NCBI RefSeq assembly: GCF_003096195.1
Contig: NZ_CP023004.1
Location: 1,406,501-1,470,500, forward strand
Direction: 5' to 3'
Source: Ereboglobus luteus
Lineage (GTDB): Bacteria; Verrucomicrobiota; Verrucomicrobiia; Opitutales; Opitutaceae
DNA length: 64,000 nucleotides
Part shown: one piece after another, positions 7,321 to 16,008 of the stretch
Numbering within the stretch: the stretch's first letter is position 1
Layout of the letters: the number at the start of each line of letters is the position of its first letter
Position numbers and translations under genes: made by a program
Notes under the pieces: generated by a model
Told to the model about the DNA's origin: nothing
Database searches by the model: none
The model's input: the letters and a program-made list of their open reading frames with translations, nothing else

Positions 7321-9135
7321 TTACATGACCGCTTTTCCGCAAATAATATCAAACGAGAAGGTCGAGCCTTTGTCCTTTTCGCTCGCCACCGAAATGCTGC
7401 CGCCCATCAGGCGCACAAGGTCATACGAGATCACCAGGCCGAGCCCGATGCCTTCGTAGTGGCGCGACGCCGACGAATCCAGTTGCACAAAGGGTTTGAA
7501 GAGGCGCGATTGATCCTCGGGCGCGATGCCGATGCCCGTGTCGCTGACGGTAAATTGCAGGCGGATTTTTTCCTCCTGCGCCTGGTCGTTTTCAGCGGGC
7601 GCTCCTTCGGCGGGGGTTTTGAACGGCGGCGTTGTCAGCATGCGCATGCGCACTTTCACGCCGACCTCGCCTTTTTGTGTGAACTTGACCGCGTTGCCAA
7701 CCAGGTTGGCCAGCACCTGCTGCAATCGCGTCGAGTCGGTCATGATGTGCGCGGGGACGTCCGGCGACACGTCCTGCCAGACGCGCAGGCGCTTGCCTTC
7801 CATTCTGGGCATCATGCCGTCGAGCACGTTTCTCACCACGACGCGCACGTCGACGGGCTCGTTTTTTATTCTCATGACGCCGCGTTCGACGCGTGTGAAA
7901 TCGAGGATGTTTTCCGCGAGCCTGCCGAGCATTTCGCTGCTGGCGCGGATCGACCGCACATAGTCGCTCTGCTCGTCCGTCAGGGCGGTGTCCTTGAGCA
8001 ATTCGGAGTAGCCCATGATGCTGTTGAGCGGCGTGCGCACTTCGTGCCCCATTGTCGCCAGGAAGATGCCCTTCGCCTTGTCCGCCGCCTCGGCCTGCTC
8101 CTTGGCTTCGCGCAGTTCGTTGGCCTGGCGCACAAACTCGCTCATGTCCGACACCACCGTGATGTATGCGATGATTTTTCCCGCGCGGTCATGCACGGGC
8201 GTGGAGGTCATGCGCGCCAGGTATTTCCTCCCGTGTTTGTCCTCGCACTCCAAAACCTCGAACCACGATTTTCCCTTGGCTGACATCTCCGTCATCCGGT
8301 CCAGTTTCTCTCGGTCGAGATCTTCCGCGCTGTTCATCCAGTGTTGGCCAACCATTTGTTCGCGGGTGAACTTGCTCATGGCGCACAGGCTGTCGTTCAC
8401 GTAGCGGATGATGCCGTTTTCGTCTATGATCACCATGCCGGCGGCGCTTTGGTCCACCGCGGCGCGCAGTTGCTCGATGAAGCGGGCCTGCTTCGAATAA
8501 TGTTTCACCAAAAGATACACCGATATGGGCACGCCGAGCAGCAGCCATGCGTAAAGGGCGTGCGTGAGCGCCGCTCCGGCCAGGCCGCCGCACCAGCGCC
8601 TCCGGTCCCTGTCGAAGCGCACGAAGTTGCGCGCGCTGCCGTCCTCGATTCGCGAATAGGCCGTGATCCAGCGGCCGTGTTCGTCGGACAGCGATTTGTT
8701 AATGGTCACGACACCGTCGCGCAGTGTCCTTGGCGCGTCATTCGCGGCTGATTTTCCCGGCAAAACATCCCCGGGTCGCGACCCCGCCGGGGAGTCATCC
8801 TCCATCGAATCCGCCAGGCATACCGCGTCCCCGGTTTCCGGGTTTATGCGAAAGACATATATGTTTCCGCGGCCCGGATACACGCCGCGCATTTCGCGCA
8901 GCCTGGTTTTCACGTGCTTGTAGTCATCGCGCGACTCGTCGGCGCGCGTGCCGGTCAGCCTTGACACTTCCGGAATCGCCATGACGAGCGCCGCGCCGCG
9001 CGCGGCGTGTTCAAGTTCCTGAACCTTTCCGCTTCGCTTGCCGTAATACCCGTGCGCCCCCGCCGCCACGCCAATGACGGCCACGGCGAGCCAGGCAATT
9101 GTCACGCGGGTTTTTATCAATCGGGAGAGCGACAC
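7321..9135 (-). CDS. Membrane PAS histidine kinase, canonical
   Basis: A 604-residue sensor kinase. A membrane segment at about 11-28 and a second near 190-210 enclose a periplasmic sensor region that includes YVFRINPETGDAVCLADS, a motif shared with the other two kinases in this window. A PAS domain (about 225-345) precedes HisKA with the intact H-box MGHEVRTPLN (His near 362). The HATPase domain has all boxes: NLVGNAVKFT (N), DTGIGIA (G1) and GIGLGL (G2). There is no receiver domain and no response regulator next door, so the partner is elsewhere. It is the functional reference for the degenerate pair at 16009-19942. Confidence 0.9.
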   Translation of the reverse strand: MSLSRLIKTRVTIAWLAVAVIGVAAGAHGYYGKRSGKVQELEHAARGAALVMAIPEVSRLTGTRADESRDDYKHVKTRLREMRGVYPGRGNIYVFRINPETGDAVCLADSMEDDSPAGSRPGDVLPGKSAANDAPRTLRDGVVTINKSLSDEHGRWITAYSRIEDGSARNFVRFDRDRRRWCGGLAGAALTHALYAWLLLGVPISVYLLVKHYSKQARFIEQLRAAVDQSAAGMVIIDENGIIRYVNDSLCAMSKFTREQMVGQHWMNSAEDLDREKLDRMTEMSAKGKSWFEVLECEDKHGRKYLARMTSTPVHDRAGKIIAYITVVSDMSEFVRQANELREAKEQAEAADKAKGIFLATMGHEVRTPLNSIMGYSELLKDTALTDEQSDYVRSIRASSEMLGRLAENILDFTRVERGVMRIKNEPVDVRVVVRNVLDGMMPRMEGKRLRVWQDVSPDVPAHIMTDSTRLQQVLANLVGNAVKFTQKGEVGVKVRMRMLTTPPFKTPAEGAPAENDQAQEEKIRLQFTVSDTGIGIAPEDQSRLFKPFVQLDSSASRHYEGIGLGLVISYDLVRLMGGSISVASEKDKGSTFSFDIICGKAVM

Positions 9136-9250
9136 GATAACAAATATTTAACAAAAATCGCCGGTTCCTGAACACAAAAACCCCGGCGGGTGCTAAAGGT
9201 TGAATTATTTACAAATTATTAAAATTCGCGCCACCGGCGAACGGCTTTGC

Positions 9251-9667
9251 TCACTTCAAAGACTTCTTGTATTCCGCGAGCGTCAGCACGTCGCGCACTT
9301 GTGATTTTTTGCGCACGTCCAGCCCCAGCGACACCAGCTTGCCGACGGCCTGCGCGCGGGCGAAAGTCGACTTGATGTTCGCGTCAATATCCAGTTCGGC
9401 CACGCCGGTGCGCGTTTTTTCCGTGAAGTGAAAACCGATTTTGAAAAGTCCGTCCCACACCGAAAGCCAGAACACTGTTTTCTTTTTGTGCGTCACCTTG
9501 CAGAGCCACGCCTTGCCGTCGTTATAGTATCGCCACGACATCTCCAGCCCCGCGCCACTCGCGCCCGCAGCCAGTGCCTCATACGCCGCATGGGAGCGGC
9601 CGAGTGTTTTTTTCAAAACCACCGTGTCCGGGGGCAGGTTGGGGTCGTTTAACAAGGGTCTTTCCAT
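9251..9667 (-). CDS. DUF3788-family protein
   Basis: A 138-residue cytoplasmic protein without signal peptide or membrane segment. The stretch KTVFWLSVWDGLFKIGFHF with the following ARAQAVGKLVSLGLDVR pattern is typical of DUF3788, a small alpha/beta family of unknown function. The catalytic potential is unknown. It is divergent from the HAD hydrolase gene at 9793, and the 125-bp space between them should hold both promoters. It ends 115 bp before the sensor kinase gene on the same strand. Confidence 0.72.
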   Translation of the reverse strand: MERPLLNDPNLPPDTVVLKKTLGRSHAAYEALAAGASGAGLEMSWRYYNDGKAWLCKVTHKKKTVFWLSVWDGLFKIGFHFTEKTRTGVAELDIDANIKSTFARAQAVGKLVSLGLDVRKKSQVRDVLTLAEYKKSLK

Positions 9668-9792
9668 GGCGGCGCATGATCACGCTTTTCATAAAAACAC
9701 TTGCAAGCACAAAGCCGCCGGCCGCGGCGGCGCGCTTTGCCTTTTACTCGCGCCGCAAAATACCCCACGCTTGGCGCATCTTACATCGACCA

Positions 9793-10821
9793 ATGGCCAC
9801 CACACTCTTCACCCAGAACACCATCGCCTGCGTTTGGGATTTCGACAAAACGCTCATCCCCGAATACATGCAGTCGCCGCTCTTTCGCCGTTACGAAGTC
9901 GATGAGGCGAACTTCTGGAGGGAAACCAACCACCTCGTCGAGCAATACCGCAAGCGCGGCTACCGCCTCTCCAGCGAAATCGCCTACCTCAACCACCTCC
10001 TCACCTACGTGCTCGCGGGCCGCATGCCGAAACTCAACAACAAGGTTTTTCGCGAGTGCGGCGCGGAAATAAAATTCTACCCCGGCATTCCCGAATTTTT
10101 CCAACGCTCGAAAAGTTACGTCACCGAGCACGAGACTTACCGCAAACACGAAATCAATCTCGAGCACTACATCGTCAGCACCGGCATCGCCGAGATGATA
10201 CGCGGCAGCGCCATCGCCCCTTACATCGACGACATTTGGGCCTGCGAATTCATCGAGAATCCGCTCCAGCCCGGTTTCATTGGACAAGAGGAATTCGACA
10301 TCACGGCCGACGCCGAGATCGCGCAAATCGGCACCATCATCGACAATACGACAAAGACCCGCGCACTCTTCGAGATCAACAAGGGCAGCAACAAAAACCC
10401 CGCCATCGACGTCAACGCCAACATCGCCCTTGAGGATCGCCGCATTCCCTTCCAAAACATGATCTACATTGCCGACGGCCCGAGCGACATCCCGAGCTTT
10501 TCCGTCGTCAAGAAAAACGGCGGCATGGCCTACGGTGTGTATCATCCCGGGCGCCCCGAGGAATTCCGGCAAAACGACGCCCTGCGCCAGGCGGGCCGCA
10601 TCGATCACTACGGCCCCGCCGACTACACCGAGACGAGCAGCACCGCGCAATGGCTCAAGCTCCACATCCAGGCGATTTGCGACCGCATCGTGGCCGACCG
10701 CGAGGCCGCCGTCGCGAAACGCGTTTCGCGCCCGCCTCGCCACCTCAGCAGCCAGACTCCCGAGGAGGAGGCCGCCGCGCGCGCCGCCAAGGAGCCCAAG
10801 CAGGGGACATTTTTGGAATAA
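9793..10821 (+). CDS. HAD-superfamily hydrolase
   Basis: A 342-residue cytoplasmic phosphatase-like protein. HAD motif I is VWDFDKTLIPEY (nucleophile Asp plus acid/base Asp), motif II is the STG of HYIVSTGIAEM, and motif IV is YIADGPSDIPSF. A long helical cap lies between motifs I and II. The start at 9793 puts motif I near residue 14 as usual; the frame is open upstream but that part is not conserved-looking. The C-terminus after about residue 300 is charged and Ala/Glu-rich, probably disordered. The xth gene starts 22 bp downstream and may be co-transcribed. The substrate is unknown. Confidence 0.85.
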   Translation: MATTLFTQNTIACVWDFDKTLIPEYMQSPLFRRYEVDEANFWRETNHLVEQYRKRGYRLSSEIAYLNHLLTYVLAGRMPKLNNKVFRECGAEIKFYPGIPEFFQRSKSYVTEHETYRKHEINLEHYIVSTGIAEMIRGSAIAPYIDDIWACEFIENPLQPGFIGQEEFDITADAEIAQIGTIIDNTTKTRALFEINKGSNKNPAIDVNANIALEDRRIPFQNMIYIADGPSDIPSFSVVKKNGGMAYGVYHPGRPEEFRQNDALRQAGRIDHYGPADYTETSSTAQWLKLHIQAICDRIVADREAAVAKRVSRPPRHLSSQTPEEEAAARAAKEPKQGTFLE

Positions 10822-10843
10822 ACACTTCCCGCATCCATCGCTT

Positions 10844-11608
10844 ATGAAACTCATTTCCTGGAACGTGAACGGCATTCGCGCCGCGTTGAAAAAAGGCTTC
10901 CTCGACTACATGCAGGGCTGCGACGCCGATGCGATTTGTCTTCAAGAAACCAAGGCCCACGCCGGCGACGTCCAGCACGTCACATGGACCGCCGGCTACG
11001 AACCTTACTGGCACAGCGCGCTCAAAAAGGGATACAGCGGCACGGTTATCTTTACCCGCGTGAAACCCAAGTCGGTCACCTTCGGAATCGACGAGCCCGA
11101 GCACGACAACGAGGGCCGCGTGATCACGATGGAGTTCCCGAAATTCTGGCTCGTAAACGTCTACCAACCCAACTCGCAGCGCGGGCTCGCCCGTCTCGAT
11201 TACCGCACCAAGGCATGGGACCCCGCGTTTCTCGACTACATTAAAAAATTGGAGAAGGCGGGCAAGCCGGTCGTCTTTTGCGGCGACCTCAATGTCGCGC
11301 ACGAGGAGATCGACCTTGCCAACCCGAAAAGCAACCGTCGCAACGCCGGCTTCACCGACGAGGAGCGCGCCAATTTTTCCACCCTGATCGGTAGTGGATT
11401 TGTGGATACATTCCGCGAATTTGAAAAAGGCCCCGGCCACTACACATGGTGGAGCAACATGATGAACTGCCGCGCGCGAAACATCGGGTGGCGCGTCGAT
11501 TATTTTGTGGTGAGCGAGAAGTTGCGCCCCGCGTTAAAACGCGCCTGGATCAGCCCCGAGGTCATGGGCAGCGACCACTGCCCGATCGGGCTGGAGCTGA
11601 AAGTGTGA
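10844..11608 (+). CDS. xth: Exodeoxyribonuclease III (AP endonuclease, ExoA type)
   Basis: A 254-residue Mg-dependent AP endonuclease / 3'-exonuclease for base-excision repair. Family landmarks are SWNVNGIRA (residues 5-13), CLQETKA (metal-binding Glu), the VYQPNSQRG strand, CGDLNVAHEEIDL, the NAGFTDEER signature, WRVDYFVVS and the terminal GSDHCPIGLEL (catalytic Asp-His). Length and order match ExoA/XthA. It lies 22 bp after the HAD gene and ends 4 bp before a large inverted repeat that separates it from the convergent argD. Confidence 0.95.
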   Translation: MKLISWNVNGIRAALKKGFLDYMQGCDADAICLQETKAHAGDVQHVTWTAGYEPYWHSALKKGYSGTVIFTRVKPKSVTFGIDEPEHDNEGRVITMEFPKFWLVNVYQPNSQRGLARLDYRTKAWDPAFLDYIKKLEKAGKPVVFCGDLNVAHEEIDLANPKSNRRNAGFTDEERANFSTLIGSGFVDTFREFEKGPGHYTWWSNMMNCRARNIGWRVDYFVVSEKLRPALKRAWISPEVMGSDHCPIGLELKV

Positions 11609-11612
11609 GCAG

Positions 11613-11688
11613 GGTAGGGCGAACCGTCCCCGGTGAGCCGTGCTTGTGTTTGGACCGTTTCGGCTCACCGGGGACGGTTCGCCCTACC
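11613..11688. repeat. Perfect 28-bp inverted repeat between convergent xth and argD
   Basis: Arms 11613-11640 and 11661-11688 are exact reverse complements (starting GGTAGGGCGAACCGTCCCCG) with a 20-base spacer. It sits exactly between two convergent genes, so it probably acts as a bidirectional transcription stop, although it lacks T-tracts. It belongs with the other long palindromes of the window. Confidence 0.8.
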
Positions 11689-11692
11689 TGAT

Positions 11693-12898
11693 TCATTCCA
11701 CCGCGCTGCGGAAGATTTCCACCGATTTCGCCAGTTCCTCCTCGCTCACATTGAGCGGCGGGAGAAAGCGAACGGTATTGTTACCGGCACCGACAACAAG
11801 CAGGCCGAGCTCGCGCAGCTTCGCGATCACGGGCGCGGAATCGGATGCCATTTGCACGCCGACCAAGTAGCCCTGGCCGCGCACTTCGGAGATTTTTTGC
11901 GGAAAATCGGCGGCGAGTTTTTTCAGCGAGGCAATCCATGGCGCGGATTGCAGCGTGACTTTTTCGAGCAGGTTTTCCTTTTCGATGACGTCGAGCACGG
12001 CAAGCCCGGCGGCGCAGGCGAGCGGCGTGCCGCCGAAGGTCGAGCCGTGGCTGCCGGCGTGGAAAAGCTCCGCGTGCGGTTCGGCTACCCACATCGCGCC
12101 CATGGGCATGCCGCCGCCGAGTCCCTTGGCCATGCCAATCGCGTCGGGGCGGATTCCGGCGTGCTCGTAGGCGTAAAACTTACCGGTGCGCCCGAGACCG
12201 CATTGCACCTCGTCGAGCATGAGGAGGAGGTTGTGCTTGTCGCAGAGCTCGCGCAGGCCGCGCAAAAACTCCGGCGCGCAGGCGTGCACGCCGCTTTCGC
12301 CCTGAATGGTTTCGATGAAAATGGCGGCGGTGTTTTCGTCAACGAGGTCGGCGAAACTTTGCAGGTTGTTGAGCTCGGCAAAAACAAAACCGGGCACAAG
12401 CGGCGCGAAGCCTTTTTGAATTTTTTGCTGCGGCGTGGCGCTCATGCCACCGAAGGTGCGCCCGTGAAAGGCGTTTTTTGCGCAGATGATTTTGTGGCAC
12501 TTGCCCTCGGCGCCGCCGGCTTTTTTCGCGCCGTGAAGCCGCGAGAGCTTGATGAGCGCCTCGTTGGCCTCGGTGCCGCTGTTGCAGAAAAAGACGCGAC
12601 CGGGCCCGGCGTAGCCGGCGAGGCGGCGGGCGAGCTCGCCTTGGTTTGCGTTGCGGAAAAGGTTGCTCGTGTGGATGAGCTCCGCGGCCTGGCGTTGCAC
12701 CGCGGCGACCCAGTGGGGATGGCAATGGCCGAGCGCGTTCACGGCGATGCCCGTGGTGAAGTCGAGGTAGGCGCGACCCTCGTCGTCCCAAACTTGCGCG
12801 CCGCGTCCGCGTGCGAGCGTAATTGGCGCTCGTCCGTAGTTTTTCAAAACATAGGTGTCGTAGAGATCGGCGGTGGTGCGGACGTTGCTGGTGCTCAT
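11693..12898 (-). CDS. argD: Acetylornithine aminotransferase
   Basis: A 401-residue class-III PLP aminotransferase that converts N-acetylglutamate semialdehyde to N-acetylornithine in arginine synthesis; it may also serve lysine synthesis. Evidence: the FTTGIAVNALGHCHP start, NSGTEANEAL phosphate loop, HGRTFGGMSAT, the LDEVQCGLGRTG motif with PLP-binding Asp, and the Schiff-base Lys in IGMAKGLGGGMPMGA. The start at 12898 (MSTSNVRTTADLYD) is preferred over the longer frame, whose extra residues come from an intergenic repeat. argB lies upstream on the same strand. Confidence 0.93.
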   Translation of the reverse strand: MSTSNVRTTADLYDTYVLKNYGRAPITLARGRGAQVWDDEGRAYLDFTTGIAVNALGHCHPHWVAAVQRQAAELIHTSNLFRNANQGELARRLAGYAGPGRVFFCNSGTEANEALIKLSRLHGAKKAGGAEGKCHKIICAKNAFHGRTFGGMSATPQQKIQKGFAPLVPGFVFAELNNLQSFADLVDENTAAIFIETIQGESGVHACAPEFLRGLRELCDKHNLLLMLDEVQCGLGRTGKFYAYEHAGIRPDAIGMAKGLGGGMPMGAMWVAEPHAELFHAGSHGSTFGGTPLACAAGLAVLDVIEKENLLEKVTLQSAPWIASLKKLAADFPQKISEVRGQGYLVGVQMASDSAPVIAKLRELGLLVVGAGNNTVRFLPPLNVSEEELAKSVEIFRSAVE

Positions 12899-12902
12899 GA
12901 TA

Positions 12903-13007
12903 AATGTGGAATGCGGATTTCGGAATGCGGAATGAAAAAGACTTCGGCAAGCGGTATCATGGGCAAAGGCTTGATAATTCCGCATTCCGAAATCCGCATT
13001 CCACATT
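12903..13007. repeat. Perfect 31-bp inverted repeat between argB and argD
   Basis: Arms 12903-12933 and 12977-13007 are exact reverse complements built from the GGAATGCGG unit also found at 5663-5700 and 60741-60785. The 43-base spacer carries no recognisable gene. Transcribed from argB into argD it would form a long hairpin. Confidence 0.85.
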
Positions 13008-13012
13008 CAAAA

Positions 13013-13893
13013 TCATCCATGGATGATTTCGGTGCCGATGCCTTTGTCGGTGAAGATTTCGAGCAGGAGGCTGTGCGGGAGGCGGCCGTCGATGAAGTGG
13101 ACGCGTTGCACGCCTTCCTGAAGCGCGCGAATGGCGCTGTTCACTTTCGGGCGCATGCCCTTGTCGATGACACCCTTCTTTTTGAGGTCGTCGACCTGTG
13201 AAATTTTCAGCGTGGAGATCAGCGAGTCGGGATCGGATGGATTCGAGAGGAGCCCGGGGACGTCGCTCATGTAGACAAGGCGGCGTGCGCGCAGCGCGCT
13301 GGCGACACGGCCGGCGGCGAGATCGGCGTTCACATTGTAGGGCTTGCCATCGAGGCCCTCGGCGACGGGCGAGATGATCGGCGTGAAACCATCGGCGATT
13401 TCCTTTTGATAATCTTGATCTTCACCTCGGTGACATCGCCGACGTAGCCGAGGTCGATGGGATTGCCGTCGTCGTCGGTGGTGATTTTTGCGCATTCGAA
13501 CACACTGTCGCCGGCGAGGCCCTTGGGTTTTCCCTTGGCGGCGGAGACGGCGGCGCAGACGTCCCTGTTCACAACTTCATCGAGCGTTTTTTTGACGATG
13601 GCCATGGTCGCCTCGTCGGTGACGCGCATGCCCTGCACAAAATTGGTCTTCAACCCGGACTCGGCCATGGCCTTTGTGATCGCCTTGCCGCCGCCGTGGA
13701 CAACGACGACATTGATGCCGACCGCGGCGAGAAACGCGATGTCGTAGGCGACTCGGTTGCGTGTTACCGGATCGGGGTCGTCCATGAAACTGCCCCCGTA
13801 TTTCACGACAAACGTGGAACCGTGGAAATCCTGAATGTAGGGAAGTGCTTCAAGGAGCACCCTGGCCTTGGCGGTGACTTCGGTGACGTTCAT
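13013..13893 (-). CDS. argB: Acetylglutamate kinase, frame broken by 1 bp
   Basis: ArgB phosphorylates N-acetylglutamate, the second step of arginine synthesis. The N-terminal part (from 13893) shows [33 protein letters not shown] and GYVGDVTEV. The C-terminal part, in another frame, shows [69 protein letters not shown] and the terminal GTEIIHG. Adding one base to the T-run at 13404-13407 joins them into a normal protein of about 293 residues. Because the gene is essential for arginine synthesis and otherwise intact, a base-calling error is likelier than decay. The argB-argD order supports an arginine operon. Confidence 0.88.
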
Positions 13894-13953
13894 GTCGGTT
13901 TAGCACATGCCGCGCGCGGCCGTGTATGGATGATGCGAAATGATGATGAGGGT

Positions 13954-14289
13954 GCTCACGGTTTTATTGTGACTTGATTGCTTAGCGCACACCGTGCGGG
14001 TTTTTCGATAAAATAATTTCACGTGCGGCATTTTGCCGCCGGAAAATCCGGACCCCAGCTCGGCAGGTTTGATCGTATTCGGGAGCGTTTCCATTCCGAT
14101 GACGGGGTAAAGGCACTTGTCAAAGGATGCCGCGGCGCAATCTTTCGTGGCATGAAAACCACCGTTTTCAAAAACGCACGCTCGGTTCCGACGCCCGCCG
14201 CTCCATAGAGAGCGGCAATCCCTTCCCGGCCCTCATGCCTAAAGGTAGACTGCTCCAAAATCTGGAGTTTGAAAAATCAACAAACATCG
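13954..14289. repeat. 337-bp duplicated module, copy 1
   Basis: A 336-bp segment nearly identical to 14986-15322 in direct orientation, with roughly 15-20 differences by eye. It has no convincing gene. It contains the hairpins CGGCATTTTGCCG and CTCCAAAATCTGGAG and ends about 84 bp before an AT-rich exported-protein gene. It could be a mobile non-coding element or a transplanted promoter/leader. Together with its flanks it fills the gap 13894-14372. Confidence 0.85.
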
Positions 14290-14372
14290 CCCCATGTCAT
14301 CTTCAAAATTTTCCATTCAAGCCAGAGGTGTATCCGCTTTACTTAAAGCTGCTTTGAGTTTATAAAAATGAA

Positions 14373-14936
14373 ATGAAAAAAATATATACAATAATTCTAT
14401 TGTTTATTATTTCCTCGATTTGCAATGCTGCGACGCAAGAGCTGATAATGTCGATGGATGACAGATACACTGTTCAAGATACGGAAGATTGGGCCGTGAC
14501 GGTTGGACGATATTTATCCTTGAGATACGCCGATGTTAAAGTGCTTCCAAAGCAAACGAAGAAGAGCTTCAACCTTATGCTATATTTCAAATGCGACACG
14601 AAGGATTTGGCGCAATTCGACACGCCCAAAAAAATGAAAAAGGCTGTAGTCTCCTCATCAAAGAAGTATTTGGGCGGAATTGTGGAAAAGGAAATTAAGG
14701 TGGAGGAAATAAAAAATAAAGGCTGGTATGGATTCAAAACCCAGTTTACGGATGCGTCGTTGGTTGATAAAAAAACAATTCCTGATGATGAATATCTCTA
14801 CATGATCAGAGGAATGATTCGACTCTCTGAAAAATCCGCCCTCGGGTTTAGTTTAATGACCAATGCCCCTGATTCGACAGAAACTGCCGAGGTGATGAAA
14901 TATATCTACTCCTTTGCCAAAGAGCGGAAAGAATAA
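14373..14936 (+). CDS. Small exported protein of unknown function
   Basis: A 187-residue protein with a typical signal peptide (MKKIYTIILLFIISSICNAA, cleavage near residue 20). The mature part is lysine-rich, with no cysteine pair, membrane segment or catalytic motif that I recognise. Base composition is clearly more AT-rich than its neighbours, which suggests acquisition from another source. It follows copy 1 of the 337-bp module and precedes copy 2. I cannot assign a family; the alternating strands near the end (YLYMIRGMIRLSEKSALGFSLMT) suggest a compact alpha/beta fold. Confidence 0.7.
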   Translation: MKKIYTIILLFIISSICNAATQELIMSMDDRYTVQDTEDWAVTVGRYLSLRYADVKVLPKQTKKSFNLMLYFKCDTKDLAQFDTPKKMKKAVVSSSKKYLGGIVEKEIKVEEIKNKGWYGFKTQFTDASLVDKKTIPDDEYLYMIRGMIRLSEKSALGFSLMTNAPDSTETAEVMKYIYSFAKERKE

Positions 14937-14985
14937 GCAACGGAATTTTGAATAGGTCGGGGTGTTGTTTTTTGATTTTTTAGCG

Positions 14986-15322
14986 CGCTCACGGTTTTAT
15001 TGAGACGTGATTGCTTGGAGCGCACTGCGCGGGTTTTTCGATAAAATAATTTCACGTGCGGCATTTTGCCGCCGGAAAATCCGGACCCTAGCTCGGCAGG
15101 TTTGATCGTATTCGGGAGCGTTTCCATTCCGATGACGGGGTAAAGGCGCTTGTCAAAGGATGGTCGCGGCGCAATCTTTCGCGGCATGAAAACCACCGTT
15201 TCCAAAAACGCACGCTCGGTTCCGACGCCCGCTGCTCCATAGGGATGGCAATCCCTTCCCGGCTCTCATGCCTAAAGGTAGACTGCTCCAAAATCTGGAG
15301 TTTGAAAAATCAACAAACATCG
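14986..15322. repeat. 337-bp duplicated module, copy 2
   Basis: Direct-repeat partner of 13954-14289. This copy ends 20 bp before the ATG of the next exported-protein gene, so the shared sequence forms most of that gene's upstream region. Similarity stops abruptly at the ...CAACAAACATCG end in both copies. It fills the gap 14937-15342. Confidence 0.85.
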
Positions 15323-15342
15323 ACTCCCCATAAATCCTATTC

Positions 15343-15966
15343 ATGAAATACTTTGTCGCATTTTATCTTATTGCCTTTGGCGGATGCCTAACAATGAACG
15401 CCGTGAGTTTGGCGCCTCCTAAAAAGAGTTACACTAGTAAAAACGAGCATTTTGTTTTAAGGGTAATGCCAGGTGTGGAAAATCTGCCTGGAAGGGAAAC
15501 TGCCATTGCGCTTGTATTCCAATTCAATGACAAAACTTGGGGTTTCGATAAAAAGAAACAATATCATTTGATAAATAAAGTGGCTCCCTCTTTCGCGCGC
15601 ATAAGTGATTCAGGTGAAGTTGTCACATTCGATGACTATGCCAAGTTGGGCGGGGAGAACAGCGTTGTGCTATATGCACCCGATGGTAAGCTTAAGGCGC
15701 AATACAGCCTAAAGGAGTTGATGCCGTCTTATGCGATTGAAAAATTAAAAACGGAATCAGTTAAAGAAATGACAGATGCATTCGGATTATTTTGGTATAA
15801 AGATTCTTATTTCTATGATTCAAAAATAATTATATATACAAATGTTGGTGGTGTGATCTCAATTTCAAATAGTGGCTCTGTAGAATATACTGATAGTAAA
15901 AACAACAAATCCATAAAAATGCAGTCGGCGGGGAAATTGAAGCCTCCGCCGTCTGCGGCTAACTAA
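15343..15966 (+). CDS. Small exported protein of unknown function
   Basis: A 207-residue protein with an N-terminal signal or lipoprotein-like leader (MKYFVAFYLIAFGGCLTMNA; Cys 15 lies in FGGC, a weak lipobox). The mature chain contains KGWGF-like strand turns (FQFNDKTWGFDKKKQYHLI), a VVLYAPDGKLKAQYSLKEL strand pair reminiscent of propeller blades, and a Pro/Ala tail. No family is recognised. Base composition is AT-rich like the gene at 14373, and both are headed by the same 337-bp module, so the two look like related cargo although their proteins share no obvious similarity. Confidence 0.68.
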   Translation: MKYFVAFYLIAFGGCLTMNAVSLAPPKKSYTSKNEHFVLRVMPGVENLPGRETAIALVFQFNDKTWGFDKKKQYHLINKVAPSFARISDSGEVVTFDDYAKLGGENSVVLYAPDGKLKAQYSLKELMPSYAIEKLKTESVKEMTDAFGLFWYKDSYFYDSKIIIYTNVGGVISISNSGSVEYTDSKNNKSIKMQSAGKLKPPPSAAN

Positions 15967-16008
15967 TGGTTCGTGGCTTTGCGCCATGCTTTTTCACGAA
16001 GCGCGCGT

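Noticed and set aside
13954-14289. Minus-strand short frames in the 337-bp module as genes
   Set aside because: The frames differ between the two copies by frameshifts and stops, and no ribosome-binding site or family match supports them.
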